The notes: generated by a model from the letters alone, not told the origin. A DNA stretch of 64,000 bases from Lysobacterales bacterium (GCA_019510125.1 JAEKKX010000011.1:62001-126000), one strand, 5' to 3'. Shown: positions 51,782-60,568, counted from the first letter of the stretch. Made by a program: numbers and translations.

Positions 51782-53067
51782 AACTCCTCGTCATCGGTTC
51801 CGGCGGCCGCGAACACGCCCTCGCCTGGAAGCTCGCGCAGTCGTCGCGCGTGAGCGAAGTGCTGGTCGCGCCGGGCAACGCCGGCACGGCGACGGAGGCG
51901 AAGTGCCGGAATGCCGCAGTGAAGGCGACGGACCTCGACGGCCTCGTCGCGCTGGTGCGCGCCGAAGGCGTGGCGGTGACGGTGGTCGGGCCGGAAGCGC
52001 CGCTGGTGGCGGGCGTGGTCGATCGCTTCCGCGCCGAAGGCCTGCGCGTGTTCGGCCCGACGGCCGCGGCGGCGCAACTGGAAGGCAGCAAGGCGTTCGC
52101 GAAGGATTTCCTCGCCCGCCACGGCATCCCGACTGCGTACTACGCCGTGCACACCGATGTCGATGCCGCGCTCGCTTACATCCGCGAGAAAGGAGCACCC
52201 ATCGTGGTCAAGGCCGACGGCCTGGCCGCGGGCAAGGGCGTGATCGTGGCGATGACGCAGGCCGAGGCCGTGGCCGCGGTGCGCGACATGCTGTCGGGCA
52301 ACGCGTTCGGCGCCGCCGGAGCGCGGGTGGTGATCGAGGAATTCCTCGACGGCGAGGAAGCCAGCTTCATCTCGATGGTCGACGGCGTCACCGCATTGCC
52401 GATGGCGACCTCGCAGGACCACAAGCGCGTGGGCGACGGCGACACCGGCCCGAACACCGGCGGCATGGGCGCGTACTCGCCCGCGCCGGTGGTCACGCCC
52501 GAGGTGCATGCGCGGGTGATGCGCGAGGTGGTCGAGCCGACCGTGCGCGGCATGGCCGCCGACGGCGTACCGTTCACCGGTTTCCTCTACGCGGGGCTGA
52601 TGATCGACGCGGCCGGCGCGCCGAAAGTGATCGAATTCAACGTGCGCTTCGGCGACCCGGAAACGCAGCCGGTGATGCTGCGGCTCGACAGCGACCTGCT
52701 GGACCTGGTCGAGGCCGCGATCGACGGCCGCCTGCACGCTGTCGAGGCGCGCTGGAGTCCGCAACCGTCGCTGGGCGTGGTGATGGCCGCCTCGCCCTAC
52801 CCCGACACGCCGCGCAGCGGCGACGTCATCCACGGTCTCGACGCGCCGCAGCCGGCGCACGCCAAGGTCTTCCACGCCGGCACCGCGTTCGACGCCGGCG
52901 GCCGCGTGGTCACCGCCGGCGGCCGCGTATTGTGCGTCTGCGCCCGCGGCGACACCGTCGCCGACGCGCAGCGCGAAGCCTACGCCGCGCTGGCGAAGAT
53001 CGGCTGGGACGGCGAATTCCACCGCAGCGACATCGGCTGGCGGGCGGTGGCGCGGGAGCGGGGCTGA
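51778..53067 (+). CDS. purD: Phosphoribosylamine--glycine ligase
   Basis: 429 residues from ATG 51778. [18 protein letters not shown] starts the N-domain; the ATP-grasp core has [49 protein letters not shown] and [14 protein letters not shown]. It makes GAR in purine synthesis. Confidence 0.97.
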   Translation: MKLLVIGSGGREHALAWKLAQSSRVSEVLVAPGNAGTATEAKCRNAAVKATDLDGLVALVRAEGVAVTVVGPEAPLVAGVVDRFRAEGLRVFGPTAAAAQLEGSKAFAKDFLARHGIPTAYYAVHTDVDAALAYIREKGAPIVVKADGLAAGKGVIVAMTQAEAVAAVRDMLSGNAFGAAGARVVIEEFLDGEEASFISMVDGVTALPMATSQDHKRVGDGDTGPNTGGMGAYSPAPVVTPEVHARVMREVVEPTVRGMAADGVPFTGFLYAGLMIDAAGAPKVIEFNVRFGDPETQPVMLRLDSDLLDLVEAAIDGRLHAVEARWSPQPSLGVVMAASPYPDTPRSGDVIHGLDAPQPAHAKVFHAGTAFDAGGRVVTAGGRVLCVCARGDTVADAQREAYAALAKIGWDGEFHRSDIGWRAVARERG

Positions 53068-53068
53068 G

Positions 53069-53539
53069 TCACTTCGACGGCCGGTAGCGGACGATGCGCA
53101 CGTCCGCTGCCGTTTCCACGGATGCGAAGGCATCGCGCATGGTCGCGAGCGCGTCGGCTTCACGGAAGCCGCCGGAGCCTGCGCCGATCACCGGAAACGC
53201 GACCGAGGCGAAGCGCTCGGCCGCGACGATGTCCATCGTGGATCGCACCGAATCGCGGATCGACTGCTCCGACGCACGCCACAGCAGATCGATGCCGGCC
53301 ACATGGACGATGGCCTTGAACGGCAGGCGGCCCGCCGACGTCAGTCGCGCCTGTCCGAGCGGCAACGGCCCGGTGCGTCCGATCTCGATGAAAGGCCGCA
53401 GGCCGCCGCGGCGCTTGATCGCCCCCGACACGCCCTGCGGCAGCAGCAGCCACCACGGGATGACGTTCCGGTTCCAGGCATTGACGATGACCTCGACCGG
53501 CTGGTCCAGCAGGTCGCCATCGACGATCGCGGGGATCAC
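53069..53539 (-). CDS. Macro-domain protein
   Basis: 156 residues from GTG 53539. Macro fold: MIPAIVDGDLLDQPVEVIVN then AWNRN in the ADP-ribose-binding position, the substrate loop FPVIGAGSGGF and a VHVAGIDLLWRAS segment. Such proteins bind or hydrolyse ADP-ribose linkages. It reads opposite to purD (1 nt apart) and lies downstream of two XRE regulators, in a block that may be accessory. Confidence 0.85.
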   Translation of the reverse strand: MIPAIVDGDLLDQPVEVIVNAWNRNVIPWWLLLPQGVSGAIKRRGGLRPFIEIGRTGPLPLGQARLTSAGRLPFKAIVHVAGIDLLWRASEQSIRDSVRSTMDIVAAERFASVAFPVIGAGSGGFREADALATMRDAFASVETAADVRIVRYRPSK

Positions 53540-53554
53540 GGAGCAGTCGCCCTG

Positions 53555-53956
53555 TCAGCGCTTCTTCGCCGCCTTCGCCGGCGCGTGCTGCTTCGACAGT
53601 TCCTCGATCAGGCTGCGGACCAGCTTGCGCTGCGAGGCCGGAAGCCTGAGGAATGTCTCGATCGCGAGCTGGTCGTGCGGGTTCATCCGCCACTCGCCGC
53701 GGGTCTCGCGGACGTGTTTGTCGCTGCCGAACTGCAATTGCTGCGGTTCCATCGACAGCATCCGCGCCAGCGCGCGCATGTTGCCCTGCCGGGGCATGGC
53801 GCGGCCGTTGAGCCAGCCGGAGATCGCCTGCTGGGAGACGGGTTCGCCGCCGAAACGGGCGAGCAGGCGCACGAGTTCGGCCGGACTCTCGCTCATTCCG
53901 GCTTGGCGCAGAGCGGCGCGCAAGCGCTCGCTGAAAGCGTCTTGTTCGGTCTTCAT
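53555..53956 (-). CDS. XRE-family transcription regulator 1
   Basis: 133 residues from ATG 53956. An N-terminal CI/Cro-type helix-turn-helix (RLRAALRQAG, recognition region PVSQQAISGWLNGRAMPRQG, then MRALARMLSM and EPQQLQFG) and a C-terminal helical tail rich in Lys (APAKAAKKR). Close paralogue of the next gene. A near-perfect 21-bp palindrome begins right next to its start codon, so it is likely to repress itself. Confidence 0.88.
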   Translation of the reverse strand: MKTEQDAFSERLRAALRQAGMSESPAELVRLLARFGGEPVSQQAISGWLNGRAMPRQGNMRALARMLSMEPQQLQFGSDKHVRETRGEWRMNPHDQLAIETFLRLPASQRKLVRSLIEELSKQHAPAKAAKKR

Positions 53957-53977
53957 TCACCGACCTTAGGCCGGTGA
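53957..53977. promoter_or_regulatory. 21-bp palindrome at the XRE1 start codon (probable operator)
   Basis: Arms TCACCGACCT and AGGCCGGTGA around a central T; nine of ten positions pair. It directly abuts the ATG of XRE1 on the upstream side, so a bound protein would block transcription or initiation. A related site abuts the start of the XRE2 gene. Confidence 0.65.
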
Positions 53978-54021
53978 GACGCCCGGTGTGAAAGACGTGC
54001 TTGTGGATCAAATCCCCCGGA

Positions 54022-54414
54022 TCAGGGCTTGCGCGCCCCGCCGGAACGGACGAATTCGTCGATGACCTGGCGCAGCAGCCGGCGCTGGGCCGGGGGCAAC
54101 TGCAGATAGGCCTCGATGGCCAGTCGGTCGCGCGGATCGAGGCCACCCTCGGTCCGATCCTCGCGTCCACGCTTGTCGTCGTCGCCGTATTGCAACTGCT
54201 GCGGCTCCATTGCCAGCATCTTCGCCAGCGCCCTGAGATTGGTCTGCCTGGGCATCGCCCGCCCCCTCAACCACCCGGAGACGGCTTGCTGCGACACCGG
54301 CTCGCCGCCGAAGCGCGCGAGCAAACGCACCAGTTCGACCGGGCTCTCGCCGAGGCCCGCCCTGTGCAACGCAGCGCGCAGCCTCTGGCTGAACGCGATC
54401 TGTTCATTGCGCAT
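54022..54414 (-). CDS. XRE-family transcription regulator 2
   Basis: 130 residues from ATG 54414. Roughly 60 percent identical to XRE1 by eye: RLRAALHRAGLGESPVELVR, PVSQQAVSGWLRGRAMPRQT, LRALAKMLAMEPQQLQYG; the C-terminus is DPRDRLAIEAYLQLPPAQ followed by RRLLRQVIDEF. The two arose by tandem duplication. It is divergent to the type III Res-like gene, with a 105-bp gap. Confidence 0.88.
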   Translation of the reverse strand: MRNEQIAFSQRLRAALHRAGLGESPVELVRLLARFGGEPVSQQAVSGWLRGRAMPRQTNLRALAKMLAMEPQQLQYGDDDKRGREDRTEGGLDPRDRLAIEAYLQLPPAQRRLLRQVIDEFVRSGGARKP

Positions 54415-54474
54415 CACCTGACGTCGGGCCGGTGCACGCCAGCATTGGAAAGATGTGGTTTGTACCATATCAAA
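54414..54474. promoter_or_regulatory. Divergent control region of XRE2 and the Res-like gene
   Basis: TCACC at 54414-54418 and GGTG at 54431-54434 frame a site that resembles the XRE1 operator with a one-base longer left part (TCACCTGAC then GGGCCGGTG). Further right an AT-rich stretch has TTTG-N8-CAAA at 54459-54474, an imperfect palindrome in a region fit for promoters in both directions. The second site could be another operator. Confidence 0.5.
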
Positions 54475-54519
54475 CTTTTTGTTAGCGTGCGGCTCCACCG
54501 ATGACAGGGAGGGCCTGGG

Positions 54520-56667
54520 ATGCCGAACATGCGGACCGAGCGGTCGCGGCATCGGTGCCGGGACGAATCGCTTCCGCCGCCCGGCATCGCCGGGACCGGA
54601 CCGATCACATCCGCAGCGCCGCCGCTGGCGCTGGCCCTGGAGTACGCCGCGCGCGCCCTGCTGGCCGAACTGGAGGCGCCAGCCAGCGGCCGCACGCCGC
54701 GACGCGCCCCAGGCGCACTGCTTCTTCAACGGCTGTCGCCGGTCGGCGTGGAACTGCTGCAGTGGTGGTGCGCCGAGCGCGTGTGCCGGACCCGCACCGA
54801 CAACTTCAACGCGGCGCAGCGGCAGGCGCTGGTCCACCTGCTGCTGGCGCACGAGGCCCTGCGCAGCGACGATGCAGACATCCTGCATCAGCGCGCCTGC
54901 GGGTCGCCCTCGCGCCGCGATCTTCCCCGCGGCATCCCGGAACGCGCGCACCACGCGCTGCGCCTCGCTCCGGGCAGCGGCCTGCGCTGGGTGCTGCAGG
55001 CGCTGATCGTCTGGCGCTGGGCGCACGCGCCCGACGATCCTGCGTCGCCCTGGCGGATGACCGCGATCGCGGCGACGCCGGGCATCGCCGACCGGCTGCG
55101 CCGCGCGCTGTCGAACCAGGACACCGCCAGCCTGCATCGCCACGCCCGGCTGTTCCTGCCGCCCGGCCGCCGCGCGGCGTTCCGCGAATGGCTGGACCGC
55201 GCTTGCGCGGGGCCGTCGCCGGCGCTGCGCGTGATCGACGCGACCGTCGCCGGGGTCGCGCCGGCGGGGCCGCTGACCCTGATCGCCGAGCGTCGCACCG
55301 GGCCCGGCGCCGGAGCGCCTGCGCGTCTGCGCGTGGACCTGCGCACCGACGCGGGCGGCGCCGGGCCGGTGCCGCTGACCGCGTTCGACGTCGCCCGTGC
55401 GGTCCGCCGCGGCGCGTGCAAGCTGCCGACGCTGGTGCCGATCGCCCGCACCGGCGCGGCGCTGCCCGCGACCCCGCCGCGACGCGCGGGCCTGCGCCCC
55501 CGCCTCGGCCGGATCCATCGCGCGCAACTGGAAGCGGGCCTGCGCGAACTGCGGGCCCGCGACGAGCCCTTCGCCGCGCTCGATCCCGCGCGGCGTCCGC
55601 GCATGGCCCTGTTCTGCGATGCGCCGGCCACGCTGCGGGCGGCGCGCCGCTGGCTGCGCGACGCTGGTTTCGCCGCCGATGCGGTGGCCCCGGCACGCGA
55701 CGCGACGCCGGCGCCGCAGGTCCGGGTGACCCTCGACACGCTGCCGCCGCGGGCGAGCCTTGCCGACCCGCGGGTCTGCGTCGTGGTCGCGCTGCGCAGC
55801 CATCGCGCGCCCGGCGGCGGCGCGGCGTCCGCCGAATCGATGCTCGCCGCCGGCGGGGCGCTGCTGTGGCCGGAGCCGGAGTTCGCCGAACTGCGCGACG
55901 AGATGCTGGAGCGCGCCGGTCGCGGCCGGCCGCCGCGGCATCGGCTGGACGTGCTGGCGGTGATCGACGACCCACGCTGCCGGCCGGACTACGCGGGCCT
56001 GCCGCACGCGCCGCCGGCCGAGGCCGACGTGCCGGCGACGGACGACTTCTTCCTGCCCGGCCAGCGCGACGATGCGGCGCTCCACGACCTGGCGATCCCG
56101 CCGGACTGCACCGCCCCCGCGGGCGCAGACCCGGAGCGGCTGCGCGACGCGCCACGACGGCTGTTGCGCCGGCGCCGGACGACGCCGGTGCGCAAGTCGG
56201 TGACGACCCACGCCGCCTGCGACGATCGCAACGGCGGACTGCAGGCCGCCTTCGTGGCCGCCGCCGAGGCCGATCCCCTGGTCGAAAGCCACGCGCTGCT
56301 CGACCCGCGGCGGCAGGCGCTGCGCGCGCACGAGGCGCTGCTGGCGCGCGCCCCGGACGGCGCCGGCTGGCCGGAAGCGCTGGTGCGCACCGCGGAACGC
56401 GTCTACCTGGTGGATTTCCAGGCGTCCTGTCCCGCCGCGCCGGTCCCGCCGACGCCCGGCGAACGCGCGCTGGCGCTGTGGCTGCGCCATGTCGACGCCC
56501 TGCCGCCGCGGCAGCGCGACGACCGGCGCTGGTGCCGGGCCTCGCTGCCGGCGCCGCTGTTCTGGTCGTGGAAGCGCAGCGGCGGCGCGCTGTCCCATCT
56601 GCTCGCCAGACTGGCCGACGCGTCGACGCCGACGCGACTCGTGCGGTCGCCCTGGACCTCGCCCTGA
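54520..56667 (+). CDS. Degenerate type III restriction helicase/nuclease-like protein
   Basis: 715 residues from ATG 54520, with GGGAGGG upstream. Unannotated by obvious motifs, but several blocks resemble type III Res DEAD/DEAH proteins: FNAAQRQALVHLLLAHEAL (about 96-114), LAPGSGLRWVLQALIVWRWA (about 149-168), LHRHARLFLPPGRRAAFREW, LRELRARDEPFAALDP then RPRMALFCDA (about 342-368) and WPEALVRTAERVYLVDFQA (about 617-635). Where relatives have A-T-G-T/S-G-K-T this protein has APGSGLR, losing the Walker Lys and Thr; where they have PD...ETK it has PE...DFQ, losing the nuclease Lys. It is also shorter, with the DEAD-box region reduced. Likely inactive as an enzyme yet with an intact frame. Regulated perhaps by XRE1/2. 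Confidence 0.6.
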   Translation: MPNMRTERSRHRCRDESLPPPGIAGTGPITSAAPPLALALEYAARALLAELEAPASGRTPRRAPGALLLQRLSPVGVELLQWWCAERVCRTRTDNFNAAQRQALVHLLLAHEALRSDDADILHQRACGSPSRRDLPRGIPERAHHALRLAPGSGLRWVLQALIVWRWAHAPDDPASPWRMTAIAATPGIADRLRRALSNQDTASLHRHARLFLPPGRRAAFREWLDRACAGPSPALRVIDATVAGVAPAGPLTLIAERRTGPGAGAPARLRVDLRTDAGGAGPVPLTAFDVARAVRRGACKLPTLVPIARTGAALPATPPRRAGLRPRLGRIHRAQLEAGLRELRARDEPFAALDPARRPRMALFCDAPATLRAARRWLRDAGFAADAVAPARDATPAPQVRVTLDTLPPRASLADPRVCVVVALRSHRAPGGGAASAESMLAAGGALLWPEPEFAELRDEMLERAGRGRPPRHRLDVLAVIDDPRCRPDYAGLPHAPPAEADVPATDDFFLPGQRDDAALHDLAIPPDCTAPAGADPERLRDAPRRLLRRRRTTPVRKSVTTHAACDDRNGGLQAAFVAAAEADPLVESHALLDPRRQALRAHEALLARAPDGAGWPEALVRTAERVYLVDFQASCPAAPVPPTPGERALALWLRHVDALPPRQRDDRRWCRASLPAPLFWSWKRSGGALSHLLARLADASTPTRLVRSPWTSP

Positions 56668-56734
56668 ACCGGGCCACGCAACTCTGCTAGGCTCGCCCCG
56701 ACCCGCCGGCGGAGGCCGGCACCGCGGAGCGCGC

Positions 56735-58660
56735 ATGGCCCACCATCAGACCGACCTGCTGCGGCAGCGCCGCTTCCTGCCGTTCTTCTCGGTGCAGTCG
56801 CTGGGCGCGTTCCTGGACAACGTCTACCGGCAGAGCATCATCGGCCTGCTGTTCTGGATGGGCGTGAGCACCGAGGAGCGCACGCTGTACGCGAACCTCG
56901 CGCCGGCGCTGTTCATCCTGCCGTTCTTCCTGTTCTCCGGCATCGCCGGGCAGATCGCCGAGAAGCTGGAGAAGTCGCGGCTGATCCGCATCACCACGGT
57001 CATGGGCATCGCGGTGATGGCGGTGGCCGCGGTCGGGTTCCTGCTGCACAGCCTGCCGCTGCTGCTGGCCGCGCTGTTCTTCCTCGGCGTGCATTCGACC
57101 CTGTTCGGCCCGGTGAAGTATTCGATCCTGCCGTCGGTGCTCAAGCCCGAGGAGCTCACCGGCGGCAACGGCCTGGTCGAGATGGGCACGTCGCTGTCGA
57201 TCCTGGTCGGGATGATCGTCGGCGGCCTGATCTTCCAGCTCGCCGGCGCGCACGGGCCGCAGGTCGCGGCGCTGGCGGTGCTGGCGATCGCGTTCGCCGC
57301 CTACTTCGCCAGCCGCGCGGTGCCGCCGTGCGACGCCGGCGCGCCGGAGCTGAAGATCCAGTGGAACCCGATCCCCGAATCGGTGCGCATGCTCGCGCTC
57401 ACCCGCCGGCAACTGGCGGTGCGCAATTCGGTGCTCGGCGTGTCGTGGTTCTGGTTCGTGGGCACGGTGCTGACCTCGCAGTTGCCGGCCTACGCCGAGC
57501 TGCACATGGGCGGTGGCCAGCACCAGTCGCTGTACATCTTCGCGCTGGCGCTGTTCTCGATCGGCACCGGCATCGGCTCGATGCTGTGCGAACGGCTGTC
57601 GGGCCGAGTGGTCGAGATCGGCCTGGTGCCGCTGGGCGCGTTCGGGATGAGCGCGTTCCTGTTCGACCTGTACTTCGCGCGCAGCGGGGCGTCGCCGGCC
57701 ACCGACCTGGGCGTGATCGACTTCCTGCGCCAGCCGGGAAGCTGGCGGATCGCGCTGGACCTCACCGGCGTCGGCCTGTTCACCGGCCTGTTCGTGGTGC
57801 CGCTGTTCGCGCTGATCCAGAGCCGCACGCCGAAGCGCGAACTGTCGCGGGTGATCGCCGGGGTCAACATCCAGAACGCGATCTTCATCGTGCTGGCGGC
57901 CGGGCTGGGGGTCGCGCTGCAGATGAAGTCGCTCACCCTGGGTGGCATCACCGTGCCGATGCCGGGGCTGAGCATCCCGCAGGTGTTCCTGGCGCTGGCG
58001 ATCGCCAACACCCTGGTGGCGCTGTGGATCTTCACCATCGTGCCCGAGTTCTTCATGCGCTTCCTGAGCTGGGTGCTGGTGCGCACGCTGTACCGGCTGA
58101 AGCTGCACGGGATCGAGCGGCACGTGCCGGACGAGGGCCCGGCGGTGATCGTCTGCAACCACGTCACCTACATGGACGCGCTGGTGCTGTCGGCCAGCAT
58201 CCCGCGACCGATCCGCTTCGTGATGTACTACAAGATCTTCAACGTGCCGGTGATGCGCTGGATCTTCCGCACCGCCAAGGCGATCCCGATCGCCGGCGCG
58301 AAGGAGGACCCGGAGATCATGCGGCGGGCGTTCGAGGAGATCGACGCCGCGCTGGCCGACGGCCAGCTCGTCGGCATCTTCCCGGAGGGGGCGCTGACCC
58401 GCGACGGCGCCATCGCGCCGTTCAAGGCCGGCGTGGAAAAAGTGCTGGAACGACGCCCGGTGCCGGTGGTGCCGATGGCGCTGAAGAACATGTGGACCAG
58501 CATGTGGAGCAAGCGCGACGGTCGCCTGGCGCGGATGCGCGTGCCGCGACGCTTCCGCGCGCACGTGGACGTGGTCGCGGGCGAGCCGGTGGACGGGCGC
58601 GAGGCCGGGGCCGCGATGCTGGAGGCGCGGGTGCGGGCGCTGCGCGGCGACGCCGCCTGA
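56735..58660 (+). CDS. MFS lysophospholipid transporter - PlsC acyltransferase fusion
   Basis: 641 residues from ATG 56735. Residues 1 to about 430 form a 12-helix LplT-like MFS domain (RRFLPFFSVQSLGAFLDNVYRQ reads as its first segment). A PlsC domain follows with VCNHVTYMDALVL (H-x4-D), GIFPEGALTRDG and VPVVPMALKN. The usual third domain of the long fusion, an AMP-forming acyl-ACP synthetase as in Aas, is missing. It probably brings in and reacylates lysophospholipids. Confidence 0.88.
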   Translation: MAHHQTDLLRQRRFLPFFSVQSLGAFLDNVYRQSIIGLLFWMGVSTEERTLYANLAPALFILPFFLFSGIAGQIAEKLEKSRLIRITTVMGIAVMAVAAVGFLLHSLPLLLAALFFLGVHSTLFGPVKYSILPSVLKPEELTGGNGLVEMGTSLSILVGMIVGGLIFQLAGAHGPQVAALAVLAIAFAAYFASRAVPPCDAGAPELKIQWNPIPESVRMLALTRRQLAVRNSVLGVSWFWFVGTVLTSQLPAYAELHMGGGQHQSLYIFALALFSIGTGIGSMLCERLSGRVVEIGLVPLGAFGMSAFLFDLYFARSGASPATDLGVIDFLRQPGSWRIALDLTGVGLFTGLFVVPLFALIQSRTPKRELSRVIAGVNIQNAIFIVLAAGLGVALQMKSLTLGGITVPMPGLSIPQVFLALAIANTLVALWIFTIVPEFFMRFLSWVLVRTLYRLKLHGIERHVPDEGPAVIVCNHVTYMDALVLSASIPRPIRFVMYYKIFNVPVMRWIFRTAKAIPIAGAKEDPEIMRRAFEEIDAALADGQLVGIFPEGALTRDGAIAPFKAGVEKVLERRPVPVVPMALKNMWTSMWSKRDGRLARMRVPRRFRAHVDVVAGEPVDGREAGAAMLEARVRALRGDAA

Positions 58661-58795
58661 CGCGCCCGTCATGCCGGCCGCGCCGGCGGACGTTTGCACG
58701 GCGCGGCGGAATCGGCACAATGCGCCCAGATGCGTATCGCGGCCGCTCCGGGGAAACGGGCGACCGTTCACGTCCACCCCCCGAGGAGTTTCCGC

Positions 58796-59110
58796 ATGAA
58801 TACCGCCACCGCGCCCGGCAGCGTGCCCAACCATCTCGCCTGGGCGATCATCGCGACGGTGCTCGCGACCTGCCTGTGCTGTCCGCTGGGCCTGCTGGGC
58901 ATCGTCGCCATCGTCCAGTCCAACAAGGTCAACACGCTGCTGAACCAGGGCGACCTGGAAGGCGCGCGGCGCGCGTCCGACAGCGCCAAGACGTGGTGCT
59001 GGGTCGCCACCGCGCTGGCCATCATCGGCCTGGTGCTCAACATCGCCTGGTTCGCCATGGGCGGCACCGCCGCGTACCTCGAACAGATCCAGCAGATGCA
59101 GGGCCGCTGA
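58796..59110 (+). CDS. CD225/dispanin-family membrane protein 1
   Basis: 104 residues from ATG 58796 with GAGGAG upstream. CD225 pattern: PNHLAWAIIATVLATCLCCP then LGLLGIVAIVQSNKVNTLLN and a second helix after GARRASDSAKTW. Double cysteine before Pro is typical of the family (IFITM-like). Two transmembrane segments. First of a cluster CD225 - DUF2752 - CD225. Confidence 0.87.
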   Translation: MNTATAPGSVPNHLAWAIIATVLATCLCCPLGLLGIVAIVQSNKVNTLLNQGDLEGARRASDSAKTWCWVATALAIIGLVLNIAWFAMGGTAAYLEQIQQMQGR

Positions 59111-59117
59111 GCCGGGC

Positions 59118-59531
59118 ATGTTGGCGCTGCGCGCCACCGACAAGCTGGTGCTGGCGACGGTCGCATGCGCGGCCGTCGTCGGCGTCTGGCTGCTGCGCCA
59201 TTACGACCCGAACGCGGTCGGCAACTTCTTCCCGAAGTGCCTCTTCCACGAGACGACCGGGTACTGGTGCATCGGCTGCGGCCTGACCCGCGCGCTGCAC
59301 GCGCTGGCGCACGGCGACATCGCCCGCGCGTTCTCGATGAACCCGCTGGCGATGATCGTGCTGCCGCTGCTGCCGCTGATGGTGCTGCACGAACGCGGCG
59401 TCCGTCCGCGCGCGCTGCAGCCGATGATGGCGGTGGTGATGGCGCCGAAACTGTGGATGGTGCTGCTGCCGGCCTACTGGATCGCGCGCAACCTGCCGTG
59501 GTGGCCGTTCTCGCTGCTGGCGCCGGGCTGA
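59118..59531 (+). CDS. DUF2752 membrane protein
   Basis: 137 residues, 7 nt after the CD225 gene. KCLFHETTGYWCIGCGLTRA is the DUF2752 signature with three Cys, then HALAHGDIARAFSMNPLAM and two more membrane helices. Function unknown; DUF2752 genes are often next to CD225 genes. Confidence 0.87.
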   Translation: MLALRATDKLVLATVACAAVVGVWLLRHYDPNAVGNFFPKCLFHETTGYWCIGCGLTRALHALAHGDIARAFSMNPLAMIVLPLLPLMVLHERGVRPRALQPMMAVVMAPKLWMVLLPAYWIARNLPWWPFSLLAPG

Positions 59532-59570
59532 CCCGCCCGCCGCCCTTCCGTCCGATCGACCAGGACCGCC

Positions 59571-59849
59571 ATGACCGGAACGCAGCCACCGCCCTTTCGC
59601 GAACACATCCCGAACCACATGGTGTGGGCGATCCTGACCACGCTGTTCTGCTGCCTGCCGTTCGGCATCGTGTCGATCATCCACGCCGCGCGGGTCGACA
59701 GCCTCAGCGCCGCCGGCGACATCGCCGGCGCCCGCGCGTCCTCGGACAAGGCCCGCTTCTGGGCGATCGTCTCGGCGGTCTCGCTGCTCGCGATCGTCCC
59801 CCTGTACATCGTGATCCTGATCCTGGCCGCCGCGTCCGGGGGCCACTGA
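59571..59849 (+). CDS. CD225/dispanin-family membrane protein 2
   Basis: 92 residues. IPNHMVWAILTTLFCCLPFG with SIIHAARVDSLSAAGDIAGA and DKARFWAIVSAVSLL is the same family as the first CD225 protein but clearly diverged. Two membrane helices. Forms a three-gene operon with the two preceding genes. Confidence 0.87.
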   Translation: MTGTQPPPFREHIPNHMVWAILTTLFCCLPFGIVSIIHAARVDSLSAAGDIAGARASSDKARFWAIVSAVSLLAIVPLYIVILILAAASGGH

Positions 59850-59899
59850 ACCGGCGGCCGTCGCCGGACGGTTCATCGAGCGAGTGCCAGACTGCCGCG

Positions 59900-60568
59900 A
59901 TGCCGTCCCCCGCCCGTCGATTCCCGATCGTCACGCTGCTCGTCCTCGCGCTCGGCGCGGCCGTCCCCGGCTGGACGCCGCCGGTGCGGGCCCAGCAGTC
60001 CGCCCTCAACCGCTGCGAGTCCCCGGCCGGCGGCACCATCTACACCGACCGCCCCTGCGACAGCCTCGGCGCGATCCCGCGGGTGGTCCGCGGCGTGCCG
60101 TCGCCCGCCGGGTCGGGCCCCTACCGGAGCGGCTGCGCCCGCACCCTGCCGGCGCTGAGCGCGGCCATCACCGCGGCGATCGACGCCCACGACGTCAACG
60201 GCTTGGCCTCGGTCTACCACTGGGTCGGCCAGAACGCGCAGAGCGGCGACCGCATCCTGCAGCAGCTCCAGGCCATCGCCGACCGGCCACTGGTCGACAT
60301 CGTCGTGCTGCGCGCCGCGCCGCGCCCGGCCGAGGTCGAACCCGCCCCCGCGATCGACGCCGGGGACGCACCGCCGCCACCATCGGGGCCGACGCCGACG
60401 CACGCCGCGCCGCCGGCCGCGGCCACCGACGACACGCCGCCGCCCACGCCGCGCCGCGCGCCGGCGGTGGGGCTGCGCCTGGAGCAGACGCTGAAGAACG
60501 GCAGCACGCCGTCGCGCACCGTGTTCGGTCTGCGCCGGCATCTCGACTGCTGGTGGGTCGTGCTCTGA
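59900..60568 (+). CDS. Exported DUF4124-like protein with Pro-rich region
   Basis: 222 residues from ATG 59900. Signal peptide MPSPARRFPIVTLLVLALGA, a Cys-containing piece NRCESPAGGTIYTDRPCDSL (DUF4124-like), a helical middle (DAHDVNGLASVYHWVGQNAQ), a Pro/Ala-rich linker, and a C-terminal piece ending HLDCWWVVL. Role unknown; probably periplasmic. Confidence 0.75.
   Translation: MPSPARRFPIVTLLVLALGAAVPGWTPPVRAQQSALNRCESPAGGTIYTDRPCDSLGAIPRVVRGVPSPAGSGPYRSGCARTLPALSAAITAAIDAHDVNGLASVYHWVGQNAQSGDRILQQLQAIADRPLVDIVVLRAAPRPAEVEPAPAIDAGDAPPPPSGPTPTHAAPPAAATDDTPPPTPRRAPAVGLRLEQTLKNGSTPSRTVFGLRRHLDCWWVVL

Noticed and set aside
54022-56736. 904-codon reverse-strand open frame opposite the Res-like gene
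   Set aside because: A GC-rich shadow frame; its translation is Arg/Ala/Gln-rich without family pattern, while the forward frame shows homologous blocks. Only its last part (54022-54414) is a real gene, XRE2.
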